From Cristatella mucedo (lineage: Eukaryota; Bryozoa; Phylactolaemata; Cristatellidae): a stretch of 57,500 nt of DNA. Positions 25,552 to 38,124 of this stretch are shown here, in pieces; positions within the stretch are counted from its first letter, which is position 1, and every line of letters starts with the position of its first letter. Made by a program: the position numbers and the translations under genes. The stretch lies in assembly GCA_009760855.2 (NCBI GenBank), contig WPIO01000353.1, positions 1 to 57,500 of the forward strand, in the 5' to 3' direction. Under the pieces are notes generated by a model. It was not told where the DNA came from. It saw only the letters and a list, made by a program, of their open reading frames with translations, and did no database searches.

Positions 25552-28500
25552 ATGCAAGGCACCTCACGCTGCAGCAAGTTTTTGCAGGATATAACGAGCA
25601 GTATCGGCGTGTCTTTATGTTTCGCGATCTGCTGCAAACACAAGCTAAATGAGTTATTCAAGTGCGATTACCTCAAGCAAGCAGCTCCACTCTGCTGCCT
25701 TCTCCTTCAGGCTTCGACGGGTGGATTTAAAGTATCTAGGTATTGTGTGATCTGCTGCAAACTCATGCGAAATGAGTTATTCAAGTGGGGATGGCTTAAT
25801 GCAAGGCACCCCATTCTGCAGCAAGTTATCACAGGCTATAAGGAGCGGTATCGAGGTGTCTTTATATTCCGCGATCTTCTGCAAACTCAAGCGAAATGAG
25901 TTATTCAAATGCGATTGCCTAAAGCAAGGAGCTGCGATCTGCTGCTAGATACTGCAGTCTTTGTCGGGTGGATTTAAAGTATCTAGATATTGTGCGATCT
26001 GCTGCGAACTCATGCAAATTAGGCATTCAAGTGTGAATGGCTCACTGGAAGGCACTGCACTCAGCAGCAAGTTATCGCAGGCTAAAAGGAACTGTATCGC
26101 GGTGTATTTATATTCTGCGATCTCCTGCAAACTCAAGCGAAATGAGTTATTTCAGTGCGATTGCCTAAAGCAAGGAGCTGCAATCTGCTGCAAGATACAG
26201 CAGGCTTTATCGGGTGGATTTAAAGTATTTACATATTGTGCGATCTGCTGGGAACTAATACAAAACGAGTCATTCAAGTGTGGATGGCTTATTGCAAGGC
26301 GCCCTACTCTGCAGCAAGTTATCACACGCTAGAACGAGCAGTTTCGAGGTGTCTTTATATTCTGCAATCTGCTGCAAACTCAAGCGAAATGAGTTATTTC
26401 AGTGCCATTGCCTAAAGCAAGCAGCTGCAATCTGCTGCAAGATACTGCAGGCTTTATTGGGTGGATTTAAAGTATCTAGATATTGTGCGATCTGCTGGGA
26501 ACTAATACAAAATGAGTTATTCAAGTGTGGATGGCTCATTGTAAGGCGCCCTACTCTGCAGCAAGTTATCACACGCTAGAACGAGCAGTATCTAGGTGTC
26601 TTTATATTCTGCAATCTGCTGCGAACTCAAGCGAAATGAGTTATTTCAGTGCGATTGTTTAAAGCAAGGAACTGCAATCTGCTTCAAGATACTGCAGGCT
26701 TTGTTGGGTGGATTCAAAGTATCTAGATATTGTGTGATCTGCTGCGAACTCATGCAAGATGAGGCATTCAAATATGGATGGCACATTGCAAAGGCGCCCC
26801 ACTCTGCAGCAAGTTATCATACACTAGAACGAGCAGTATCGAGGTGTCTTTATATTCTGCAATCTGCTGCTAACTCAAGCGAAATGAGTTATTTCAGTGC
26901 GATTTCCTAAAGAAGGCCCTGCATTCTGCTGCCACATACTGCACGCTCCGACGGAACGATTTAAAGTATTTTGATATTGTGCGATCTGCTGTGAACTCAT
27001 GCAAAATAAGTAAGTCAAGTGTGAATGGCTTAATGCAAATGGCCATACTCTGCAGCAAGTTTTCACAGGCTATAAAGAGCAGTTTCAAGGTGTCTTTATT
27101 TTCAGGGATCTGCTGCAAACTCAAGCGATATGAGTTATTCCAACACGATTGCCTAGAGCAACGAGCTGCACTATTCTGCCAGCTCCTGCATGCTTCGTCG
27201 GATGGATTCAAAGTATCTAGATATTGTGCGATCTGCTGCGAACTCATGCAAAATGAATTATTCAAGTGTGGATGGCTTTGCAAAGGGGCTGCACTCTGCT
27301 GCAAGTTAACGCAGACTATAAGGAGCAGTATCGAGGTGTCTTTATATTCCGCCATCTGCTGGAAACACAAGCGAAATGAGATATTCAAGTGCGATTGCTT
27401 AAAGCAAGGGAGCTGCAATCTGCTGCCAGCTCCGGCACACTATGTCGGGTGGATTTAAAGTATCTAGATATTGTGTGATCTGCTGTGAACTCAAGCAAAA
27501 TGAGTTATTCAATGCGACTGGATTAATGCAAAGCGCCTCACTCTACAGCAAGTCATAGCCGGCCATAAGGAGCAGTATCGAGGTATCTGTATAATTCGCG
27601 ATCTGCTGCAAACTCTAACGAAATGAGTTATTCAAGTGCGATTGCCTCATGCAAGGAGCTCCACCGTTCTGCCAGCTCCTGCACGATTTGTCGGGTTTAT
27701 TTAAAGTATCTACATATTGTGCGATCAGCTGCGAATTCATGCAAAATACGTTATTGAAGTGCTAATGGCTTAATGCAAGGCACAGCACTCTGCAGCAAGT
27801 TATCGCAGGCTATACGAAGCAGTATCGAGGTGTCTTTACATTTCGCAATCTGCTGCAAACTCAAGCGAAATGAGTTATTCAAGTGCGGTTGCCTAAAGCA
27901 ATGAGCTGCACTCTGCTGGCAGCTCCTGCACTCTTCGTCGGGTGGATTCAAAGTATCTAGATAGTGTGCGATCTGCTGCGAACTCATGCAAAATGAGGCA
28001 TTTTAAGTGTGGATGGCCTATTGCAAGGCGCCCACTCTGCAGCAAGTTATCATACACTAGAACGAGCAGTATCGAGGTGTCTTTATATTCCGCCATCTGC
28101 TGGAAACACAAGCGAAATGAGATATTCAAGTGCGATTGCTTAAAGCAAGGAGCTGCAATCTGCTGCAAGCTCCGGCACACTATGTCGGGTGGATTTAAAG
28201 TATCTAGATATTGTGTGATCTGCTGGGAACTCAAGCAAAATGAGTTATTCAATGCGACTGGATTAATGCAAAGCGCCTCACTATACAGCAAGTCATAGCC
28301 GGCCATAAGGAGCAGTATAGAGGTATCTTTAAAATTCGTGATCTGCTGAAAACTCTAACGAAATGAGTTATTCAAGTGCGATTGCCTCATGCAAGGAGCT
28401 CCACTCTACTGCAAGCTCCTGCACGATTTGTCGGGTTCATTTAAAGTATCTACATATTGTGCGATCAGCTGCGAATTCAGGCAAAATACGTCATTCAAGT

Positions 28501-29718
28501 GCTAATGGCTTAATGCAAGGCACAGAACTCTGCAGCATGTTATCGCAGGCTATACGAAGCAGTATCGAGGTGTCTTTACATTTCACAATCTGCTGCAAAC
28601 TCAAGGGAAATGAGTTATTCAAGTGCGGTTGCCTAAAGCAATGAGCTGCACTCTGCTGGCAGCTCCTGCACTCTTCGTCGGGTGGATTCAAAGTATCTAG
28701 ATAGTGTGCGATCTCCTGCGAACTCATGCAAAATGAGGCATTTAAGTGAGGATGGCCTATTGCAAGGCGCCCACTCTGCAGCAAGTTATCATACACTAGA
28801 ACGAGCAGTATCGAGGTGTCTTTATATTCCGCCATCTGCTCGAAACACAAGCGAAATGAGATATTCAAGTGCGATTGCTTAAAGCAAGGAGCTGCAATCT
28901 GCTGCAAGCTCCGGCACACTATGTCGGGTGGATTTAAAGTATCTAGATATTGTGTGATCTGCTGGGAACTCAAGCAAAATGAGTTATTCAATGCGACTGG
29001 ATTAATGCAAAGCGCCTCACTATACAGCAAGTCATAGCCGGCCATAAGGAGCAGTATCGAGGTATCTGTATAATTCGCGATCTGCTGCAAACTCTAACGA
29101 AATGAGTTATTCAAGTGCGATTGCCTCATGCAAGGAGCTCCACCGTTCTGCCAGCTCCTGCACGATTTGTCGGGTTTATTTAAAGTATCTACATATTGTG
29201 CGATCAGCTGCGAATTCATGCAAAATACGTTATTGAAGTGCTAATGGCTTAATGCAAGGCACAGCACTCTGCAGCAAGTTATCGCAGGCTATACGAAGCA
29301 GTATCGAGGTGTCTTTACATTTCGCAATCTGCTGCAAACTCAAGGGAAATGAGTTATTCAAGTGCGGTTGCCTAAAGCAATGAGCTGCACTCTGCTGGGT
29401 ATCTAGAGATTGTGTGCGATCTCCTGCGACCTCAAATGCAAAATGAGTTATTAAAGTGCGAATGTCTTAATGCAAGGCACCTCACGCTGCAGCAAGTTTT
29501 TGCAGGATATAACGAGCAGTATCGGCGTGTCTTTATGTTTCGCGATCTGCTGCAAACACAAGCTAAATGAGTTATTCAAGTGCGGTTGCCTAAAGCAATG
29601 TGCTGCACTCTGCTGGCAGCTCCTGCACTCTTCGTCGGGTGGATTCAAAGTATCTAGATAGTGTGCGATCTCCTGCGAACTCAAATGCAAAATGAGTTAT
29701 TAAAGTGCGAATGTCTTA
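25552..29718 (+). repeat. Higher-order unit with a repeated three-dimer block
   Basis: 4,167 bp. The block ending in the 'atgcgactggattaatgc' dimer occurs three times (near 27,510, 28,250 and 28,990), about 740 bp or three dimers apart, instead of twice. At its end the 'gtcttaatgcaaggcacctc' dimer is duplicated (29,470 and 29,719, exactly 249 bp apart) behind a join near 29,398-29,415. Confidence 0.65.
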
Positions 29719-32700
29719 ATGCAAGGCACCTCACGCTGCAGCAAGTTTTTGCAGGATATAACGAGCAGTATCGGCGTGTCTTTATGTTTCGCGATCTGCT
29801 GCAAACACAAGCTAAATGAGTTATTCAAGTGCGATTACCTCAAGCAAGCAGCTCCACTCTGCTGCCTTCTCCTTCAGGCTTCGACGGGTGGATTTAAAGT
29901 ATCTAGGTATTGTGTGATCTGCTGCAAACTCATGCGAAATGAGTTATTCAAGTGGGGATGGCTTAATGCAAGGCACCCCATTCTGCAGCAAGTTATCACA
30001 GGCTATAAGGAGCGGTATCGAGGTGTCTTTATATTCCGCGATCTTCTGCAAACTCAAGCGAAATGAGTTATTCATGTGCGATTGCCTAAAGCAAGGAGCT
30101 GCGATCTGCTGCTAGATACTGCAGTCTTTGTCGGGTGGATTTAAAGTATCTAGATATTGTGCGATCTGCTGCGAACTCATGCAAAATTAGGCATTCAAGT
30201 GTGAATGGCTCACTGGAAGGCACTGCACTCAGCAGCAAGTTATCGCAGGCTAAAAGGAACTGTATCGCGGTGTATTTATATTCTGCGATCTCCTGCAAAC
30301 TCAAGCGAAATGAGTTATTTCAGTGCGATTGCCTAAAGCAAGGAGCTGCAATCTGCTGCAGAATGCAGCAGCTTTTATCGGGTGGATTTAAAGTATTTAC
30401 ATATTGTGCGATCTGCTGGGAACTAATACAAAACGAGTCATTCAAGTGTGGATGGCTTATTGCAAGGCGCCCTACTCTGCAGCAAGTTATCACACGCTAG
30501 AACGAGCAGTTTCGAGGTGTCTTTATATTCTGCAATCTGCTGCAAACTCAAGCGAAATGAGTTATTTCAGTGCCATTGCCTAAAGCAAGCAGCTGCAATC
30601 TGCTGCAAGATACTGCAGGCTTTATTGGGTGGATTTAAAGTATCTAGATATTGTGCGATCTGCTGGGAACTAATACAAAATGAGTTATTCAAGTGTGGAT
30701 GGCTCATTGTAAGGCGCCCTACTCTGCAGCAAGTTATCACACGCTAGAACGAGCAGTATCTAGGTGTCTTTATATTCTGCAATCTGCTGCGAACTCAAGC
30801 GAAATGAGTTATTTCAGTGCGATTGTTTAAAGCAAGGAACTGCAATCTGCTTCAAGATACTGCAGGCTTTGTCGGGTGGATTCAAAGTATCTAGATATTG
30901 TGTGATCTGCTACGAACTCATGCAAGATGAGGCATTCAAATATGGATGGCACATTGCAAAGGCGCCCCCACTCTGCAGCAAGTTATCATACACTAGAACG
31001 AGCAGTATCGAGGTGTCTTTATATTTTGCAATCTGCTGCTAACTCAAGCGAAATGAGTTATTTCAGTGCGATTTCCTAAAGAAGGCCCTGCATTCTGCTG
31101 GCAGATACTGCACGCTCCGACGGAACGATTTAAAGTATTTTGATATTGTTCGATCTGCTGTGAACTCATGCAAAATAAGTAAGTCAAGTGTGAATGGCTT
31201 AATGCAAATGGCCATACTCTGCAGCAAGTTTTCACAGGCTATAAAGAGCAGTTTCAAGGTGTCTTTATTTTCAGGGATCTGCTGCAAACTCAAGCGATAT
31301 GAGTTATTCCAACACGATTGCCTAGAGCAACGAGCTGCACTATTCTGCCAGCTCCTGCATGCTTCGTCGGATGGATTCAAAGTATCTAGATATTGTGCGA
31401 TCTGCTGCGAACTCATGCAAAATGAATTATTCAAGTGTGGATGGCTTATTGCAAGGGGCTGCACTCTGCTGCAAGTTAACGCAGACTATAAGGAGCAGTA
31501 TCGAGGTGTCTTTATATTCCGCCATCTGCTGGAAACACAAGCGAAATGAGATATTCAAGTGCGATTGCTTAAAGCAAGGAGCTGCAATCTGCTGCCAGCT
31601 CCGGCACACTATGTCGGGTGGATTTAAAGTATCTAGATATTGTGTGATCTGCTGTGAACTCAAGCAAAATGAGTTATTCAATGCGACTGGATTAATGCAA
31701 AGCGCCTCACTCTACAGCAAGTCATAGCCGGCCATAAGGAGCAGTATCGAGGTATCTGTATAATTCGCGATCTGCTGCAAACTCTAACGAAATGAGTTAT
31801 TCAAGTGCGATTGCCTCATGCAAGGAGCTCCACCGTTCTGCCAGCTCCTGCACGATTTGTCGGGTTTATTTTAAAGTATCTACATATTGTGCGATCAGCT
31901 GCGAATTCATGCAAAATACGTTATTGAAGTGCTAACGGCTTAATGCAAGGCACAGCACTCTGCAGCAAGTTATCGCAGGCTATACGAAGCAGTATCGAGG
32001 TGTCTTTACATTTCGCAATCTGCTGCAAACTCAAGCGAAATGAGTTATTCAAGTGCGGTTGCCTAAAGCAATGAGCTGCACTCTGCTGGCAGCTCCTGCA
32101 CTCTTCGTCGGGTGGATTCAAAGTATCTAGATAGTGTGCGATCTGCTGCGAACTCATGCAAAATGAGGCATTTAAGTGTGGATGGCCTATTGCAAGGCGC
32201 CCACTCTGCAGCAAGTTATCATACACTAGAACGAGCAGTATCGAGGTGTCTTTATATTCCGCCATCTGCTGGAAACACAAGCGAAATGAGATATTCAAGT
32301 GCGATTGCTTAAAGCAAGGAGCTGCAATCTGCTGCAAGCTCCGGCACACTATGTCGGGTGGATTTAAAGTATCTAGATATTGTGTGATCTGCTGGGAACT
32401 CAAGCAAAATGAGTTATTCAATGCGACTGGATTAATGCAAAGCGCCTCACTATACAGCAAGTCATAGCCGGCCATAAGGAGCAGTATCGAGGTATCTTTA
32501 AAATTCGTGATCTGCTGAAAACTCTAACGAAATGAGTTATTCAAGTGCGATTGCCTCATGCAAGGAGCTCCACTCTACTGCCAGCTCCTGCACGATTTGT
32601 CGGGTTCATTTAAAGTATCTACATATTGTGCGATCAGCTGCGAATTCAGGCAAAATACGTCATTCAAGTGCTAATGGCTTAATGCAAGGCACAGCATGCT

Positions 32701-32930
32701 GCAGCAAGTTATCGCAGGCTATACGAAGCAGTATCGAGGTGTCTTTACATTTCGCAATCTGCTGCAAACTCAAGGGAAATGAGTTATTCAAGTGCGGTTG
32801 CCTAAAGCAATGAGCTGCACTCTGCTGGCAGCTCCTGCACTCTTCGTCGGGTGGATTCAAAGTATCTAGATAGTGTGCGATCTCCTGCGAACTCAAATGC
32901 AAAATGAGTTATTAAAGTGCGAATGTCTTA
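29719..32930 (+). repeat. Higher-order satellite unit (3,212 bp, canonical)
   Basis: Complete unit, exactly 3,212 bp to the next landmark, nearly identical to 17,649-20,860. It contains the internal three-dimer duplication (about 31,490-31,730 matches 32,230-32,470) that is part of the canonical structure. Confidence 0.8.
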
Positions 32931-35900
32931 ATGCAAGGCACCTCACGCTGCAGCAAGTTTTTGCAGGATATAACGAGCAGTATCGGCGTGTCTTTATGTT
33001 TCGCGATCTGCTGCAAACACAAGCTAAATGAGTTATTCAAGTGCGATTACCTCAAGCAAGCAGCTCCACTCTGCTGCCTTCTCCTTCAGGCTTCGACGGG
33101 TGGATTTAAAGTATCTAGGTATTGTGTGATCTGCTGCAAACTCATGCAAAATGAGTTATTCAAGTGGGGATGGCTTAATGCAAGGCACCCCATTCTGCAG
33201 CAAGTTATCACAGGCTATAAGGAGCGGTATCGAGGTGTCTTTATATTCCGCGATCTTCTGCAAACTCAAGCGAAATGAGTTATTCATGTGCGATTGCCTA
33301 AAGCAAGGAGCTGCGATCTGCTGCTAGATACTGCAGTCTTTGTCGGGTGGATTTAAAGTATCTAGATATTGTGCGATCTGCTGCGAACTCATGCAAAATT
33401 AGGCATTCAAGTGTGAATGGCTCACTGGAAGGCACTGCACTCAGCAGCAAGTTATCGCAGGCTAAAAGGAACTGTATCGCGGTGTATTTATATTCTGCGA
33501 TCTCCTGCAAACTCAAGCGAAATGAGTTATTTCAGTGCGATTGCCTAAAGCAAGGAGCTGCAATCTGCTGCAAGATACAGCAGGCTTCATCGGGTGGATT
33601 TAAAGTATTTACATATTGTGCGATCTGCTGGGAACTAATACAAAACGAGTCATTCAAGTGTGGATGGCTTATTGCAAGGCGCCCTACTCTGCAGCAAGTT
33701 ATCACACGCTAGAACGAGCAGTTTCGAGGTGTCTTTATATTCTGCAATCTGCTGCAAACTCAAGCGAAATGAGTTATTTCAGTGCCATTGCCTAAAGCAA
33801 GCAGCTGCAATCTGCTGCAAGATACTGCAGGCTTTGTCGGGTGGATTCAAAGTATCTAGATATTGTGTGATCTGCTACGAACTCATGCAAGATGAGGCAT
33901 TCAAATATGGATGGCACATTGCAAAGGCGCCCCACTCTGCAGCAAGTTATATCACCGGCTATAACGAACAGTATCGAGGTGTCTTTATATTCTGCGATCT
34001 CCTAAAAACTCAAGCGAAATGAGTTATTTCAGTGCGATTGCCTAAAGCAAGGAGCTGCAATCTGCTGCCAGCTACTGCATGCTTCGTCGGGTGGATTCAA
34101 AGTATCTAGATATTGTGCGATCTGCTGCGAACTCATGCAAAATAAGTAATTCAAAGAAGTGGAATGGCTTAATGCAAAGGCACCCCACTCTGCAGCAAGT
34201 TTTTGCAGGCTACAAGGAGCAGTATCGAGGTGTCTTTATATTTCGCAATCTGCTGCAAACTCAAGCGAAATGAGTTATTCAAGTGCGGTTGCCTAAAGCA
34301 ATGAGCTGCACTCTGCTGGCAGCTCCTGCACTCTTCGTCGGGTGGATTCAAAGTATCTAGATATTGTGCGATCTGCTGCGAACTCATGCAAAATAAGTAA
34401 GTCAAGTGTGAATGGCTTAATGCAAATGGCCATAATCTGCAGCAAGTTTTCACAGGCTATAAGGAGCGGTATCGAGGTGTCTTTATATTCCGCGATCTTC
34501 TGCAAACTCAAGCGAAATGAGTTATTTCCAGTGCAATTGCCTAAAGCAAGGAGCTGCGATCTGCTGCTAGATACTGCAGTCTTTGTCGGGTGGATTTAAA
34601 GTATCTAGATATTGTGCGATCTGCTGCGAACTCATGCAAAATGAGGCATTCAAGTATGGATGGCACATTGCAAAGGCGCCCCACTCTGCAGCAAGTTATC
34701 ATACACTAGAACGAGCAGTATCGAGGTGTCTTTATATTCTACAATCTGCTGCTAACTCAAGCGAAATGAGTTATTTCAGTGCCATTGCCTAAAGCAAGGA
34801 GCTGCAATCTGCTGCAAGATACTGCACGCTCCGACGGAACGATTTAAAGTATTTAGAGATTGTGCGATCTGCTGCGAACTCATGCAAAATGAATTATTCA
34901 AGTGTGGATGGCTTATTGCAAGGCGCCCTACTCTGCAGCACGTTATCACATGCTAGAACGAGCAGTTTCGAGGTGTCTTTATATTCTGCAATCTGCTGCA
35001 AACTCAAGCGAAATGAGTTATTTCAGTGCCATTGCCTAAAGCAAGCAGCTGCAATCTGCTGCAAGATACTGCAGGCTTTATTGGGTGGATTTAAAGTATC
35101 TAGATATTGTGCGATCTGCTGGGAACTAATACAAAATGAGTTATTCAAGTGTGGATGGCTCATTGTAAGGCGCCCCACTCTGCAGCAAGTTATCACACGC
35201 TAGAACGAGCAGTATCTAGGTGTCTTTATATTCTGCAATCTGCTGCAAACTCAAGCGAAATGAGTTATTTCAGTGCGATTGTTTAAAGCAAGGAACTGCA
35301 ATCTGCTTCAAGATACTGCAGGCTTTGTCGGGTGGATTCAAAGTATCTAGATATTGTGTGATCTGCTACGAACTCATGCAAGATGAGGCATTCAAATATG
35401 GATGGCACATTGCAAAGGCGCCCCACTCTGCAGCAAGTTATCATACACTAGAACGAGCAGTATCGAGGTGTCTTTATATTTTGCAATCTGCTGCTAACTC
35501 AAGCGAAATGAGTTATTTCAGTGCGATTTCCTAAAGAAGGCCCTGCATTCTGCTGGCAGATACTGCACGCTCCGACGGAACGATTTAAAGTATTTTGATA
35601 TTGTGCGATCTGCTGTGAACTCATGCAAAATAAGTAAGTCAAGTGTGAATGGCTTATTGCAAATGGCCATACTCTGCAGCAAGTTTTCACAGGCTATAAA
35701 GAGCAGTTTCAAGGTGTCTTTATTTTCAGGGATCTGCTGCAAACTCAAGCGATATGAGTTATTCCAACACGATTGCCTAGAGCAACGAGCTGCACTATTC
35801 TGCCAGCTCCTGCATGCTTCGTCGGATGGATTCAAAGTATCTAGATATTGTGCGATCTGCTGCGAACTCATGCAAAATGAATTATTCAAGTGTGGATGGC

Positions 35901-38124
35901 TTATTGCAATGGGCTGCACTCCTCTGCAAGTTATCGCAGACTATAAGGAGCAGTATCGAGGTGTCTTTATATTCCGCCATCTGCTGGAAACACAAGCGAA
36001 ATGAGATATTCAAGTGCGATTGCTTAAAGCAAGGAGCTGCAATCTGCTGCCAGCTCCGGCACACTATGTCGGGTGGATTTAAAGTATCTAGATATTGTGT
36101 GATCTGCTGTGAACTCAAGCAAAATGAGTTATTCAATGCGACTGGATTAATGCAAAGCGCCTCACTCTACAGCAAGTCATAGCCGGCCATAAGGAGCAGT
36201 ATCGAGGTATCTGTATAATTCGCGATCTGCTGCAAACTCTAACGAAATGAGTTATTCAAGTGCGATTGCCTCATGCAAGGAGCTCCACCGTTCTGCCAGC
36301 TCCTGCACGATTTGTCGGGTTTATTTAAAGTATCTACATATTGTGCGATCAGCTGCGAATTCATGCAAAATACGTTATTGAAGTGCTAACGGCTTAATGC
36401 AAGGCACAGCACTCTGCAGCAAGTTATCGCAGGCTATACGAAGCAGTATCGAGGTGTCTTTACATTTCGCAATCTGCTGCAAACTCAAGCGAAATGAGTT
36501 ATTCAAGTGCGGTTGCCTAAAGCAATGAGCTGCACTCTGCTGGCAGCTCCTGCACTCTTCGTCGGGTGGATTCAAAGTATCTAGATAGTGTGCGATCTGC
36601 TGCGAACTCATGCAAAATGAGGCATTTAAGTGTGGATGGCCTATTGCAAGGCGCCCACTCTGCAGCAAGTTATCATACACTAGAACGAGCAGTATCGAGG
36701 TGTCTTTATATTCCGCCATCTGCTGGAAACACAAGCGAAATGAGATATTCAAGTGCGATTGCTTAAAGCAAGGAGCTGCAATCTGCTGCAAGCTCCGGCA
36801 CACTATGTCGGGTGGATTTAAAGTATCTAGATATTGTGTGATCTGCTGGGAACTCAAGCAAAATGAGTTATTCAATGCGACTGGATTAATGCAAAGCGCC
36901 TCACTATACAGCAAGTCATAGCCGGCACTAAGGAGCAGTATAGAGGTATCTTTAAAATTCGTGATCTGCTGAAAACTCTAACGAAATGAGTTATTCAAGT
37001 GCGATTGCCTCATGCAAGGAGCTCCACTCTACTGCCAGCTCCTGCACGATTTGTCGGGTTCATTTAAAGTATCTACATATTGTGCGATCAGCTGCGAATT
37101 CAGGCAAAATACGTCATTCAAGTGCTAATGGCTTAATGCAAGGCACAGAACTCTGCAGCAAGTTATCGCAGGCTATACGAAGCAGTATCGAGGTGTCTTT
37201 ACATTTCGCAATCTGCTGCAAACTCAAGGGAAATGAGTTATTCAAGTGCGGTTGCCTAAAGCAATGAGCTGCACTCTGCTGGCAGCTCCTGCACTCTTCG
37301 TCGGGTGGATTCAAAGTATCTAGATAGTGTGCGATCTGCTGCGAACTCATGCAAAATGAGGCATTTAAGTGTGGATGGCCTATTGCAAGGCGCCCACTCT
37401 GCAGCAAGTTATCATACACTAGAACGAGCAGTATCGAGGTGTCTTTATATTCCGCCATCTGCTGGAAACACAAGCGAAATGAGATATTCAAGTGCGATTG
37501 CTTAAAGCAAGGAGCTGCAATCTGCTGCAAGCTCCGGCACACTATGTCGGGTGGATTTAAAGTATCTAGATATTGTGTGATCTGCTGTGAACTCAAGCAA
37601 AATGAGTTATTCAATGCGACTGGATTAATGCAAAGCGCCTCACTCTACAGCAAGTCATAGCCGGCCATAAGGAGCAGTATCGAGGTATCTGTATAATTCG
37701 CGATCTGCTGCAAACTCTAACGAAATGAGTTATTCAAGTGCGATTGCCTCATGCAAGGAGCTCCACCGTTCTGCCAGCTCCTGCACGATTTGTCGGGTTT
37801 ATTTAAAGTATCTACATATTGTGCGATCAGCTGCGAATTCATGCAAAAATACGTCATTCAAGTGCTAATGGCTTAATGCAAGGCACAGCACTCTGCAGCA
37901 AGTTATCGCAGGCTATACGAAGCAGTATCGAGGTGTCTTTACATTTCGCAATCTGCTGCAAACTCAAGGGAAATGAGTTATTCAAGTGCGGTTGCCTAAA
38001 GCAATGAGCTGCACTCTGCTGGCAGCTCCTGCACTCTTCGTCGGGTGGATTCAAAGTATCTAGATAGTGTGCGATCTCCTGCGAACTCAAATGCAAAATG
38101 AGTTATTAAAGTGCGAATATCTTA
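32931..38124 (+). repeat. Composite higher-order unit, about eight extra dimers
   Basis: 5,194 bp. After the first ~900 bp the order breaks at ~33,830, and about 1 kb of mosaic dimers follows (33,840-34,860) whose halves match different canonical dimers. A normal unit resumes near 34,900. The three-dimer block is also present one extra time (36,566-37,304 and 37,305-~37,700). Confidence 0.6.
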
